Assembly: GCA_009760855.2 (NCBI GenBank)
Contig: WPIO01000046.1
Location: 2,752,501 to 2,816,500 of the forward strand
Direction: 5' to 3'
DNA length: 64,000 bases
Source: Cristatella mucedo
Taxonomy: Eukaryota; Bryozoa; Phylactolaemata; Cristatellidae
Under the pieces are notes generated by a model. That model was not told the DNA's origin. It did not search any database and worked only from the letters and a program-made list of their open reading frames with translations. Positions 1 through 62,814 of this stretch are shown here, in pieces; positions within the stretch are counted from its first letter, which is position 1; each line of letters begins with the position of its first letter. The translations under genes and the position numbers were made by a program.

Positions 1-464
1 GTTGGCAGGCAGAAGTCCGCCACACTGCTCGGCGAATGAACGGAAAGACGGCGGCTTGACCATCATACGCTGCGCGTCGGCTACGACTGAGCCGCCGCCG
101 CGAGCCTGGCGGCGGGGGGGAGGGGGTTGCGGACGCACGTGGCTCACCGCTTCCGCCTCCGCTTATCTCCCCGATCGATTAGCGTGCAAGAGGCCGCCGC
201 AAGACCGATGCGCAGAGCTGAGCCGGTGCTGCCGCGGCCAGCAGTGGATTCAGCCGCTTTTGCCAACGTTGCGCCCTCGTTTAGTCGGACGGCTGCGGCG
301 CGCACCTGCTCGGCGCGCTGTTCAGACGAAGCAGCCGCGCCAGTTTTTGCGGCGCGCACCTGCCTGCGCGCGCGCTGGCGCCGCCGACCGTTTCGCTCGA
401 TGGCTTCGCGCTGGCCGCCGCAGGCGCTAGCGCTCCTTCCCGCTCGCCGCCGAAGCCGAGCGGA

Positions 465-507
465 AGCGTGAGCGCTCGAGCGAGAGCGTCGCTCGAGCGC
501 TCACGCT
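465..507. repeat. Perfect inverted repeat, 19-bp arms, 5-nt spacer
   Basis: Arms 465-483 and 489-507 are exact reverse complements around GAGCG. Confidence 0.95.
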
Positions 508-632
508 TTGTCGCGCGCGCGCGCGCATCTTCGGCGGTCGCTCGCTCGAGACCGCGAGGGCCTCGGCTCGCCGTCGAGGGTCGCGCGGCCTTTTTCTCGG
601 CGGACCCGAAGTCGGGCGCAGTCGCCGCAGAC

Positions 633-687
633 CGGCAGCGGCCCGAGCCCGCGCGACAGATCGTCGCGCGGGCTCGGGCCGCTGCCG
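633..687. repeat. Perfect inverted repeat, 25-bp arms, 5-nt spacer
   Basis: Arms 633-657 and 663-687 are exact reverse complements around AGATC. Confidence 0.95.
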
Positions 688-1096
688 AGCGAGCTCATTT
701 GCGTTCGCCCGACAGCTTTCGGAGTGCAAACTGCCGACACTGTGCCGCTGAGGCTCGAGTACGTTCGCACGGACGAGCCGGTCAGGCGCCCGGACCGCGT
801 ATCGCGAGGATTTTCGGGGGCGTTCTACGTCCTTGACCTTGGATGCGGGAGTAGTCGGAAGTGGAACGCTAGGCCAATTTTCCGTGCCCGCCGAGTCGTG
901 CGAGCCGTGAGCAGAAGTGCCTCCTCCTCTAACTGCATCCAGAGACGCAAGAGTGTTCGGGCTTCGAGGTCTGTAGCTTCCTCGTTTTAGCAACACTAGG
1001 GACGCGAAAAATGATCGCTATGAAGGCAGTGCAAAGAATATTCAAATAATTGTTATAAAAGTAGACGTCAGTAAGAATGCTGACTAACAGAGACTT

Positions 1097-1209
<113 letters not shown>

Positions 1210-1324
1210 AGAAGTTCCTGATAAAAGTAATTGCAATGACCAAACGCAATGTTGCTAAAGGGTGAACTAGTTTGGCTGCCGCATTCATGTCTAACAAGCA
1301 GGCCCTGATTTTGACAATGATCCT

Positions 1325-1560
1325 CAGCTGAAAGTAGGCAGACTTGAAAGGATAGGCAAAGTACTGATGCCATGACTAGTAGTCATGGCATCAGCATGTC
1401 TACTGTAAATTACGAGCAGACGTCGCGGGAGTCATGCTAGATGAACCAATCTTAAAGATGAGATCTTCCAGCTTTAGGGTGACACAAGGGTTGCCCCAGG
1501 ACTGCTAGGCTGGTGTTATTGTCATAAAGTAAGTTAGCGACCGTCGCTAACGTTTTAGAT
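1325..1560 (-). mobile_element. Degraded LINE-A fragment
   Basis: CAGCTGAAAGTAGGCAGACT matches the LINE-A copy at about 17300. The part beyond 1400 matches only weakly. The palindrome 1364-1394 sits inside it. Confidence 0.5.
1364..1394. repeat. Perfect inverted repeat, 15-bp arms, 1-nt spacer
   Basis: Arms 1364-1378 and 1380-1394 are exact reverse complements around a single G. Confidence 0.95.
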
Positions 1561-1903
1561 GCAGACTGAAAGCGATGAAGGTGTGGGTTGAGTGCAGGGC
1601 AGGGCTGAGCAGGGCCAAAGGATAAGTGTAGCAGGAGGAGGCTAAAGCCGCGTTCAAACGCCCCCCCCCGTCTTGCTTCTACTGTATTGCGTCATGCTTG
1701 TGTTCTGCTTCAGTCATCATTCTTTTTACAAAACGTTTCTCCTCTACGAGCCTTTCAGGAGCTCTTTGAAAACTTGAATACGGCGGATCACAATTGAACG
1801 ATGATGGAGAGGTAGAATACCTATGACATGCAGTTGACATCCTATGTACACAAGCTCACTCTTCTCGCTGCAATCGATGTAGGATGAATGAAGCTTGTTA
1901 AAC

Positions 1904-1906
<3 letters not shown>

Positions 1907-1939
<33 letters not shown>
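1907..1939. repeat. (TA)n microsatellite
   Basis: A simple AT dinucleotide run. Confidence 0.95.
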
Positions 1940-1942
<3 letters not shown>

Positions 1943-2312
1943 GTAAAAATAAATATAGTAAGTATATTTTGGCTGACGCCCTAGAAGAGATTGCCTAGCA
2001 TTTCTTAGCATTTCTTAAGCATACAGGTGGTTTTTGTTTGGACCTCAGCTATGAGGAAATGGCGTTGCGAGTGTGCTACATCCGAAACATGCCATGTACT
2101 GTAGTGCAGCTGAATCGCGACACGGCAGCACGTAAGATAGAGCCTAATAAGGACATGGTGGTAGTAAAACTTTGACCGTCGATTGCACATCTGACGACCT
2201 TCGCTCAAACAATTCGGAATAGCAGGCGTTCTGCTGTTCAGCTCGATTTTCCCGTTCAGTTTCAGTTCCAACGATCTGGTGCACAGAATTTCGCCATGTG
2301 CTAATCTTTACT

Positions 2313-2466
2313 GGGCCGTGATAGCCTAGGAGGTAGGGTGCTCGCTAATCACTACCGAGATCGTTGGTTCGAATCCTGCAGTGGGCGATTCTTATTGCCA
2401 ACTGCAAACGGTGGTGAATGCAGTTAAGGCTCTTCTGCCGCTATACAAATGGGGCTGTTAAATCGG
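2313..2466 (+). mobile_element. tRNA-derived SINE, family 1
   Basis: An A-box-like TGATAGCCTAGGAGG is followed by the B box GGTTCGAATCC (2366-2376). A family tail with AAGGCTCTTCTG, CGCTATACAAA and GGCTGTTAA comes next. Related copies are at 34687 and 44217. Confidence 0.8.
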
Positions 2467-2689
2467 CTAATATATTAGACAAGTAATAGAAAGAGCCGTG
2501 GTCAAGCTAAAAGCATACGAGCTCATCAACAGCCGAAGTAACTGTTCCTTGTAGACAAACCATGGAACTGAGACCACGAATTCACCGCTTCGCGATCTGG
2601 CAAAGTCGCAACTCTCGTTTTGGGAATTAAAACACGAGCAGGCGTGGTCAGCCGGAGTACCGCATACCGCATATCAATAGTCACAATTA

Positions 2690-2800
2690 AGAGTTTATGA
2701 AGCGCCTCACGAGAGCCACGATGTCTCTTTCTAGGCGCTTTTCATAACGGAAAGGAAAGCGTATCGATTGGTTAGCTACAATTGCTACACAAGCAACTAA
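2690..2800 (-). mobile_element. LINE-A 3' end fragment
   Basis: On the - strand it reads the LINE-A end hairpin (AAGCGCCTAGAAAGAGA) in degraded form. Confidence 0.55.
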
Positions 2801-4050
2801 ATAGCTGCGCTGCTTGAGCTGCTTCGCCAGCGCCACAAACTTAGTAATCCTTTCTCAGGCTCTTGTCTTGGGTCAGTGCGTACATTTTCTGTCGCGATCG
2901 TCGACGTGGGGACTGGCCAAGGAGCCATTTCTCTCTGAGAACTATATGCTATTCTCCATTCAATGCTGAGTTGTTGCCGTACTCAAACTGGAGCCCTTGC
3001 ATGTGGCTCCATATTTTTTACCGCAGAGAAACAGCTCGGGCATGGTCTCTTGTGCTAACTGCGGTATTCGGTAAATTCAATACTCTCAACCTCGTATCGA
3101 GAAGTTTTCGGCACTCGCTCCAGGATTAACTAGACTCACTTGTCAACAATAAAAAAAAATCCTCGGTCAGTTGCTTTTTAAGACAGCTCGTAACATCAGC
3201 CGAGTTGCATGCATGTTCGCTGTTGATAATCAGGAACCTGATGCACAATATTCCGATTTTGCTGGCAAGATCTTCCCTTGAAACGTGACAGCCCTATCGA
3301 TCGCAAACTAAAAAAGAAGACATCATCGATCTCAATGTCAAGGGTATGTCTTCTACACTCTAATACTGGGGAATAGATAAACTAATTCATTCACGTTCTA
3401 CTCACGTTCTACTCTAGTATACTCTCAGTTAGTAGAAGTCATACAGAGTTTTAGCTACAATGTTACGGGGTTACAGAGTGGCGACCACAGCTTTCTTTCT
3501 CTCGGCGTTGCATGTGACACAGGCTGGCCTTACATTTTTTGCTTTGGCTACATTAAGCAGTGGCGTTGAGTCTGTTGCTGTGGTGATTTGGCCAGCGAGT
3601 TGACGATGGACGAAGTGACTGTGTGAACTTACCGTCTATGCAACTGATTGAGTCTGTAGCTACCTGATACCTGGCACATACTGTATGTGTCGCAAGCCAG
3701 ATGATATAATCTGCTGCTTTTCTAAAATATTTAGTGCAGTTCACTCAAAATATTGCATACGTGCGCGCACGCACGCACGCACAGACACACACACACACAC
3801 ACACACATTTACCTGCACGCACATACTCCCCTATGCACAAACACCCTTTCCAAAAGTGCCGAAGCACAGCTTAGGGAAGACGGTACATGTAAACGCAACG
3901 GGAGCTGAGTACTTGCTTTCGCATCCAGAATGTCGTTGCACTGCCACTGCAGTGATGGCTTGTTGATTTAGATGTTATTTAGCATCTATTCGTGCTGGAG
4001 CCGTAGTATGGTGGTATTCAGAAAAGCGTTAAGCGCGAAATTTCTTAATT
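2800..4050. other. Upstream DNA without a recognised gene
   Basis: Only a short (CA)n run near 3780-3809 stands out. I see no exon or element in the rest. Confidence 0.5.
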
Positions 4051-4052
4051 AT

Positions 4053-4210
4053 CGGGTTCTTAACCTGCGGTCTCAGGACCCCAAGTGGTTCATAGATGGC
4101 TCCAGGGAGTCCATGGAAGTCTAAAAATAATTCAGCATTTATATTCTTTACTTTTTGGCTTAAATATATTTCTTATTCAATAGAAACCGGTTGCTAGTCG
4201 TATATTTTTG
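4053..4210. mobile_element. Possible hAT (Tip100/Zaphod-like) terminal fragment
   Basis: GGGTTCTTAACCTGCGGTCT followed by repeated GGTCC/GGACC motifs resembles the ends of vertebrate Zaphod-type hAT elements as I remember them. No second end or transposase reading was found. Confidence 0.35.
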
Positions 4211-5500
4211 ATTCCGGAAGAAAATCAGTAAATACCGGGGCGACGTGAGATGCTACTGTGCCCCACCAGAGAACAAGAGTTGTCGTTATTGTCATCAGAT
4301 TTTGAGTTGCACAATGGTTTTTTATTGACAGATTGGAGTCTAATCTAAGGGCGTGAAATTCTTTAACTTAAATAGAGCTAGGAGTGTGAATGCTCGCATT
4401 TCAAAATGTTTGTCAACACTTAAATATATACAGAAGTTTGATAGAATTCCAGAGGAAAAGTCGTGGTGCAAGATTGAAATTTGAGTACAAGTTTTTGACT
4501 TGTTTAAAAAACAGAAGCCCACTCTAAACATGATTTTACAGTGCTGAATTCCTTCACTGCTTGGCCTACAAAGAGGATATAATATGGCCCACAGCTTGAG
4601 TGGATTGTGCGATTCAAGGCCACCTAGTCACACATATGGACGCTGCTGAGAGAAGATGTTAGAAGTAGACAACTATGTAAACTTTTCACGTTACAGAAAG
4701 TGTTTCACTAGAGTGGATTCGAGAGCAAGAAGGCTGTCAATTTCTTGCCAAGCAGAACTCTGCACAAATCTGGCGTACATAGAGAGGAGTCCATAGCTTT
4801 CACAAGAAATTCAAAGGGTTCGTGACACAAAACAAGTTTGGATTGAATGGTCCTTGGAATCTACAGCTTTGTCGAGAATAAAGTTGGGTGCGGCTTGCCT
4901 GTGCGATAACGTTAAGTTTAAGGGCTAGCGCGAAACGCGAAAAGGCCACGGAGTTCTTTCAAGAATACAAACTCAGAAGCTGCAAGCAGTTTCTAAGGAT
5001 GAATGAATGAAAAAAATTCTTACCGAGACCTAAGAAGCATTTCTGGACCGATTAGTATATGATCAATACTGTTTTTGGATCAGAAATACAAGTAGGTTTG
5101 CGGACCGTCGAGTTTAGCCTTGTTGGGGCGTTGTTTTCTTTTCAAATATGGTCGCCATTCCAAGGTAATTTAGATCATGATGATGCTAAACGTAGTTACT
5201 GGAATTCTTATCGAGGCTATCGGAGCCGTGCTCGTCCCCGAAATAGAGGCTGATAGTGCTAATCGGTAAAGTGGAACGCCGAGGGTTCCTGCCTCCAGGA
5301 AGGGGCGTGGCATATAATGGTTACATGGTTTCCTGCGGCACGTTTACGCTCGGTGATAAATCTGCTCTTCATTAGTTCTCACGAGTTTCACTATTGAAGG
5401 TCCAGCATGTTTGACTGTGCGGCCAGCACATCGCCGGCCGTCTGCCAAGAAACCTCTGATGCCGCCTCACGTGCCTCTGTGAAGGTCGTTAAGGAGGTCC
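4210..5500. other. Region upstream of SGPL1 exon 1, nothing recognised
   Basis: Short reading frames only. The last 200 bases before the ATG may be 5' UTR or promoter. Confidence 0.45.
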
Positions 5501-5557
5501 CCGCGTAAGCGTCAGTTGCCCCCTGCCCTGCTGCCGATCAGGCAGCAGCAGCACACG

Positions 5558-36521
<30,964 letters not shown>

Positions 36522-36722
36522 TTTTTTCGGTCACGGCAGCAATAGGCAGGTGCTGCAAACGATGGTGTCACCCCACTAATTGTGCTGTGCGTTTCAATAT
36601 GTAGTGCCTATAGACATTCCTACAAGAACTACAAACTACGTTAGATCGTTTACGATACGATCCTATAAGAACTATGCTTTACGTTTTTGGCTGGTAGCTT
36701 TAAGTTCATGGTGTATACAAGT

Positions 36723-36728
36723 ATTAAA
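36723..36728 (+). promoter_or_regulatory. Candidate SGPL1 poly(A) signal (ATTAAA)
   Basis: ATTAAA lies 202 nt after the stop. No AATAAA was seen between the SGPL1 and METAP1 stop codons on this strand, so this common variant is the best candidate. Confidence 0.45.
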
Positions 36729-37008
36729 TGGTTCTTTTGCACAGCATGAGATTCTCATTTCTCAGCGCACGTTAGCACGACTTAGTGGAGCTCAAAACAA
36801 AGATCAAATCGGTCTCAATCTGTCAACACTATTGCCCGAAGGCAACAGGTTTTTTCCCCTGTTGCATGATATGATGTCCTGGGATGAGCCGAACAGAACG
36901 TTAAAAAGTAGTGCAAATGTGATGTACTTCCTTAGCAAGAGTTTCTGAAGTGGCGATGCCAGAGGTTTCCTGGCAAAAAATCAATTTGATTCTCCAGTAG
37001 TCACAAAC

Positions 37009-37014
37009 TTTATT
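37009..37014 (-). promoter_or_regulatory. Candidate METAP1 poly(A) signal (AATAAA)
   Basis: TTTATT on + reads AATAAA on the METAP1 strand, 140 nt past the stop. This is the canonical hexamer at a usual distance. Confidence 0.6.
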
Positions 37015-37153
37015 CATATCTGACCCAGCCATTCAGCCGTGATGGGTTGACTGATAGAGCTCAGGTTTCTTTGCTACACAGCTTTGTGGTGCATAAGACA
37101 TGGTAGGCTAGTTGAACGAGCAGCTGATGTAAGCCAACGTGTGCAGTCTGCTC

Positions 37154-58010
<20,857 letters not shown>

Positions 58011-58677
58011 GACCTGAGCGACGGAAACGCAAGATTTAATTAACTCCAGCCCCAAGAGAGCGATCGGAGAGGGTGTTGGGGGCGGCCATAGATGTGCATC
58101 GGCACAGTTGAACGTGCCTCAGGCGAGGCCTGTGCTGGCTTCCAAGTTACGTCCACGCCCCCTCTCGTCGTCGTAGACGGACCGGCGTTTTATATTTTCT
58201 ATCGTCTGTCAGATTGGCGTGCATTTTCATTTAAATGAATAGTGAAGCTTGACGCCGCGACAGCAAGCACGCGGCGACAGCGGAGACGCCGAGTGTCCAC
58301 GCACGACTCGGTATTTGGGCTCGCCGCGCCACGGCTCACGACCGTTCTCTCCCGCATCCCGCGTTCCCGCCGACCTCTCGTGGTGCAGGCAGTAAATCAC
58401 CCTCGCAGAGACATTTCCCAATAAACCGGCGTGGCCCACAAACCAGCGGCCACAAGCGTACACTAATAGCGCAGCAATAAAACGATCGCGAATAGAGCGC
58501 AGGGAATAGCTATTGTCTTAATCCCTTACTTGAAGCGCACAAGGCCATTCGGACGAAGCGACGCAACCAGCATTTCGGAGCAGCCAACGAGGCGCAGTAA
58601 GGCATTGCTTCTAACGCGCTGCAGCGGCTTCTGCACTAACGTCGTTTGGCCACGAGCGCAGCGCCCTGTAACCGCTT

Positions 58678-58815
58678 AAATAATTCATTCATTTGTATAG
58701 CGCCCCAAGAGAACTTAATCTCCATTCAGGCGCTTCACATGTGCCTCGGGGCTCGAGCCCACGACCTCAGCCAGGTCTTGATCGGGGTGAGCCCTTAACC
58801 GCTGGACCGCTCTAG
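58678..58815 (-). mobile_element. tRNA-derived SINE, family 2
   Basis: Reverse of the 56813 copy: ATAGCGCCCCAAGAGAAC, TCAGGCGCTTCACATGTG, then the reversed head CCTTAACCGCTGGACC. Confidence 0.85.
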
Positions 58816-59476
58816 TACTTGCCGATGCGCGATAAAGACCGGCGGAGCTGAACGGAGAAGAACGGCGATGCAAGTCGCAGGAGCCGCCTCAACGTGCGAA
58901 GATATTTCGACCGTCGTGGAGCAAGTGAGCAATAAAGAGTGGCCTTAACCGTAATATGCCACGCCCATGTGCTCACCGTAGAGCTGTTAATTCGAGAAAG
59001 CCGGGCGCCGAGCATCGGCCGTAGTGCAAAGCAGTTACCTCGCTCTAGAAGCAGAGTACAACTGAGCCACCCGTCATACGAGTTGGTCTTTTTTATATTG
59101 CCTATCTAAAGATTGCGACTTAAGCGCATCCCAATCGTTATAATTTGTGAATCACGATAAACTTTCTAGGCAGTCACGATCTGGCTGATGGATGTAGCAC
59201 AATCTAGGCAGCGACGATCTGGCTGATGTAGCACGCCAGAATTTCAGTATGCAGTGAACAAGGTCGGTTTACCGCAGGGAGGTGCCGAAAATCGGCAACG
59301 TTATGCATCTGGTTCCTAGCAAAAGGCGGAAAGAAGAAGCATGAAGCAGGAATATCTAGCCCAGTCTTAATCCTTATCAACCACCGCTCTGTGCTGTAAT
59401 AAAATAAAGTTATTTTGCGAGTTTTTCGATACATTGTAACTGAGGTGCAGAACATCCCACGCATAGCGGTGCCAAA

Positions 59477-59478
<2 letters not shown>
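58816..59478. other. Upstream of METAP1, no gene seen
   Basis: A 27-nt piece near 59170-59230 (CGATCTGGCTGATG) occurs twice. Nothing else recognised. Confidence 0.5.
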
Positions 59479-59566
<88 letters not shown>

Positions 59567-59605
59567 ACACACACACACACAACACACACGCACACACATA
59601 CATAG
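59479..59605 (+). repeat. (CA)n microsatellite
   Basis: About 120 bp of CA with a few TA and AA interruptions at the end. Confidence 0.98.
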
Positions 59606-59617
59606 AGGTATATATAA

Positions 59618-60440
59618 CAATAATAATAATCCATTTGTTGTAGCGCCCTAAGAAAACTCAATCTCTTTTTACGTACTTTACATTTGCTGCAAGAAAGCAC
59701 GATCAAATGCTTAGCGGTAGCATTCTCAATGAACAACAAGCGTAAAATGGTTAGAGGTGACATGCACAGGGTCAGCATGCAAGTTTGGTTAGTGGCAGCA
59801 TGCACAGTGTCAGAACGCTTAAGCGAACATATAGATCTAATTGCAGGGGCCCACCAAATGCTGTAATACAAATAGACGCGTTTTAGTTTCTTTTCCCAAG
59901 TGGATAAGTCAGGAGATGTCGTGATGTCAGTCGGATGTGATTTCAAAGCTTTAGGATCATACGAACTAAAGGCACGGTCTCCAAAGGATTTGAGGTTCGA
60001 ACGAGGTACGGGTAAATTATTAGGATCCAGAAAGCGGGTAGTACGATGCTTAGTTTAGTGAGAAAGCAGATCTGATATTTAGACTGGAGCCAAAGAATGA
60101 GGGGACCTAAAAGTGAGCAAACAATCTTGAAGTCGATGGGTTGCTTGACTGGGAGAAAGTGCAAGTCGGCGAGAACTGGTAAGATGTGGAAACTGCGACG
60201 CTCACGACAGACAAGCCTAACAGCAGAGTTTTGCACCAGCTGTAAGTGATGATTGCGAAAGAAAAGATTGTTAGATTGCATAGGCCGGTAGACCAGCAAA
60301 TGATGAGTTACAGAAGTCAAGACAGGATGTCACAAATGCATGGACCGATTTAAATGCGGTATCCCTGTCTCAACGAGCCGGAATTTTAGTAGTGTTATGC
60401 AGCTGAAAGTAGGCAGACTTGACTGTGGAGCTAATCGTGG
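59618..60440 (-). mobile_element. LINE-A 3' half
   Basis: Reads HLQLVQNSAVRLVCRERRS, ADLHFLPVKQPIDFKI and ETVPLVRM, then the 3' end and AATAATAAT tail. Confidence 0.85.
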
Positions 60441-60574
60441 AGCGTCGGTAGGATTCGGTTACAGCTGTCCCGTAAGCTGAAGTACAGGTACCGGTGAGGC
60501 AGAGGGCTGGACCTTGAAGCTGTATGAAAACGGCATCTTTCTCGCCTGTTTTGCTCAGTCGAAAATCCAACTTT

Positions 60575-60980
60575 TCTCATTGGTCGGCTGATGGAACACA
60601 ATGCTGCCCTAGTTAATGTTCTGGTTCAGTTTTCGCCTCAGATAAAGCGCACTGCACTCCTTCGTGCAGATGCCCTGTTCTTTACGGTAGACGTTAAGCT
60701 AGCAAGAACTAATACGGAAAAACGCACCTATTTATCACAGCATTTAGTGGGTCCCTGCGATTCGTCCTGTATAGTATATGCTTATGCGTACTGGCATTGT
60801 GCATTCTGCCACTAACGATACTTGCATGCTGACCCTGTGCATGTCACCCCAACCATGTTATTCATGGTGTTTATCAAGCATGCTACCACTCACCATTCGA
60901 TCGTGTTTCCTTTCAGCAAATGTAAAGCACCTAGAAAGAGATTTAGTTCTCCGAGGAAACCTTATTAAGTATGCTATAAT
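60575..60980 (+). mobile_element. LINE-A 3' region
   Basis: TTAGTGGGTCCCTGCGATTC, CATGCTGACCCTGTGCATGT, AAATGTAAAGCACCTAGAAA and a shared (ATA)n tail. Confidence 0.75.
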
Positions 60981-61078
60981 AATAATAATAATAATAATAA
61001 TTCACTTGATAAAGCGCCCTCAGAGAACTTAATCTCTCTAGGCGCTTTACATTTGCTGTAAAGTTAATAATTATTATT
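60980..61078 (-). mobile_element. LINE-A 3' tail, tail to tail
   Basis: The same (AAT)n tract continues into AAAGCGCCCTCAGAGAAC and TCTAGGCGCTTTACATTT. Confidence 0.8.
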
Positions 61079-61079
61079 A

Positions 61080-62350
61080 TAAGCCGGAAAAAGCACACAC
61101 AGATCAGGAAGGATTTCAATCAATTGGTGTACGAGGAATATTGGAAGTAATATTACTTGATATGTGGAAAGTCTAGCTTCTCCAAGAAAACTGAGACGCC
61201 ACAGATGCAAATCTAAACATGTTGCTGTCGGCCATCGATCGCCTCCTTAACTGCACTCAGTTCAGCACCGTACCTAGCGATGAAAGCGATCTAGCAGATC
61301 ATTTCTCTAGCTGATAAATAAGGTTACGTCGACAAGAACAGAGAACGACCTCAAAATAAGATCCCCGTTTTACTCTTGAATCCCCCTCTAAATTACCCAA
61401 CAACCTCAAAGTTTGCCAATCCTGCCACTCGCTGACCTCGTCGTTGGACGGCGAGCCGCTGACGTAGGCCCACCTGAATCTCCGACACTCCCCCGACTCG
61501 CGACTGACTTTGCCGAAGCTTCGCCTTCTTAAACAGTTTGGGCTACCAGTTCCCATCACCTTGGCCAACGTAAGAATGCCATCCACGATCGCGTAAAAAT
61601 GACGTCCATCTCTTGCCGATGTAATTGCGAAGCGAAATCTAGGATTTCACTTCTATGCAGATGACACTCAGTTGTACTTGGCCTACCGGCCTGTGCAATC
61701 AGGCGCTTACAGCTGATGCAAAACTCGGCAGCTAGGCTTGTCTATCGCGAGCGTTGCAGCTGCCATATCACACCATTACTCGCCGACCTGCACGGGCTCC
61801 CAGTCAAGCAACGCATCGACTTAAAGGTTTTGTCACTTACTTGTAGGTCCCTTCACTCTTTGCGCCCAGCCTACTTATCAGATCTACCCCTCACCAGGCT
61901 AAGCATCGTACCGCCCGCTTTTTGGAATCTAACTGTTTACCTATACCTCGTAAAAATCTCTAATCCTTTGGAGACCGTGCATTTAGTTCGTATACTCCCA
62001 AGGCCTGGAACTCACTACCGACTTCTGTCAGCCACCTTCTGACTTGTCCACATTTAAAAAGAAGCTAAAAAAAGCTAAAAACGTATCTATTTACGACAGA
62101 ATTTAGTGGAGCCCTGTGATTCAACCTTTATGTATGCTTATGCGTGCTGATACAGTGCATGGTGCCACTAACCAAACTTGCATGCTGACCCTGTATATAC
62201 GTTATGCTTGCTGTTCATTGAGCATGCTACCGCTAACCATGCCATCATGCTTCCTTTACAGCAAATATAAAGTGCCTAGAGAGACATTTATTTCTCTGAC
62301 GGTGCTATAAAAATTCAATAATAGTAATATTATTATTACTGTTTTTATTA
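61080..62350 (+). mobile_element. LINE-A copy with internal deletion
   Basis: Reads LLSAIDRLLNCTQFSTVPSD (pre-RT), then jumps to GFHFYADDTQLYLAYRPVQS and LADLHGLPVKQRIDLKVL, ending in the hairpin and an (ATT)n tail. Most of the RT is missing. Confidence 0.82.
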
Positions 62351-62814
62351 TTACAGGCGGAGGTGCATTGCTTTCCAATACACCGTGCAAGGGGTTATCA
62401 GTCGCCTAGGACACACCGAACTTGTCTTCTAAATTACTTAAGTTTAAGTAAAGAGGAGGTGATTTAAATGTCTCATTTAAAGTACATAGCAAAAGAAGAG
62501 CCTTTAAGGTTATCGCTGCTATTTCTAATATGGAATGAAGAGTTGCTTGCAGCCGGACGCACGACATGGATCGCAAAATTTGAGCACCTTTCCCCAGCCT
62601 AAGGCCGTTTGCTGCGGCTCTTCTCATCGAGGTAGCTTGGCACAGCCAGCACTGTCGCGTAACATCTTGCAGACTAGAACCTTTTCGAGTAGTCGATTCG
62701 TGGGAGTTCATAATTATAGGCGATTGCGATTGCGGTCATGCATGCCACATAGCTGCCTTTGGCAGCCTCGAGACTAGCCTTCGCAGAACCCGAAAAGCGA
62801 AGCCAATAATACCA
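62350..62814. other. Short spacer between LINE-A copies
   Basis: Nothing recognised. Confidence 0.45.

Larger units (their letters stand above)
1..990. promoter_or_regulatory. CpG-rich island at left edge
   Basis: Very high GC with dense CpG, unlike the flanking DNA. It may hold the SGPL1 promoter and a non-coding first exon (a GTGAGC donor-like site is at 907), or the promoter of a gene beyond the left edge. It contains two perfect inverted repeats. The long reading frames here are composition artefacts. Confidence 0.6.
36522..37153. other. Convergent intergenic strip between SGPL1 and METAP1
   Basis: It holds the presumed 3' UTRs of both genes. A 122-codon ORF at 36580-36948 (+) resembles nothing I know and is probably chance. 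No repeats recognised. Confidence 0.6.

Noticed and set aside
127-996. Overlapping Arg/Ala-rich frames at the left edge
   Set aside because: They reflect CpG-island composition and are open on both strands.
36580-36948. 122-codon frame after SGPL1
   Set aside because: No recognisable domain, no supporting start context or neighbours; lies in the presumed 3' UTR.
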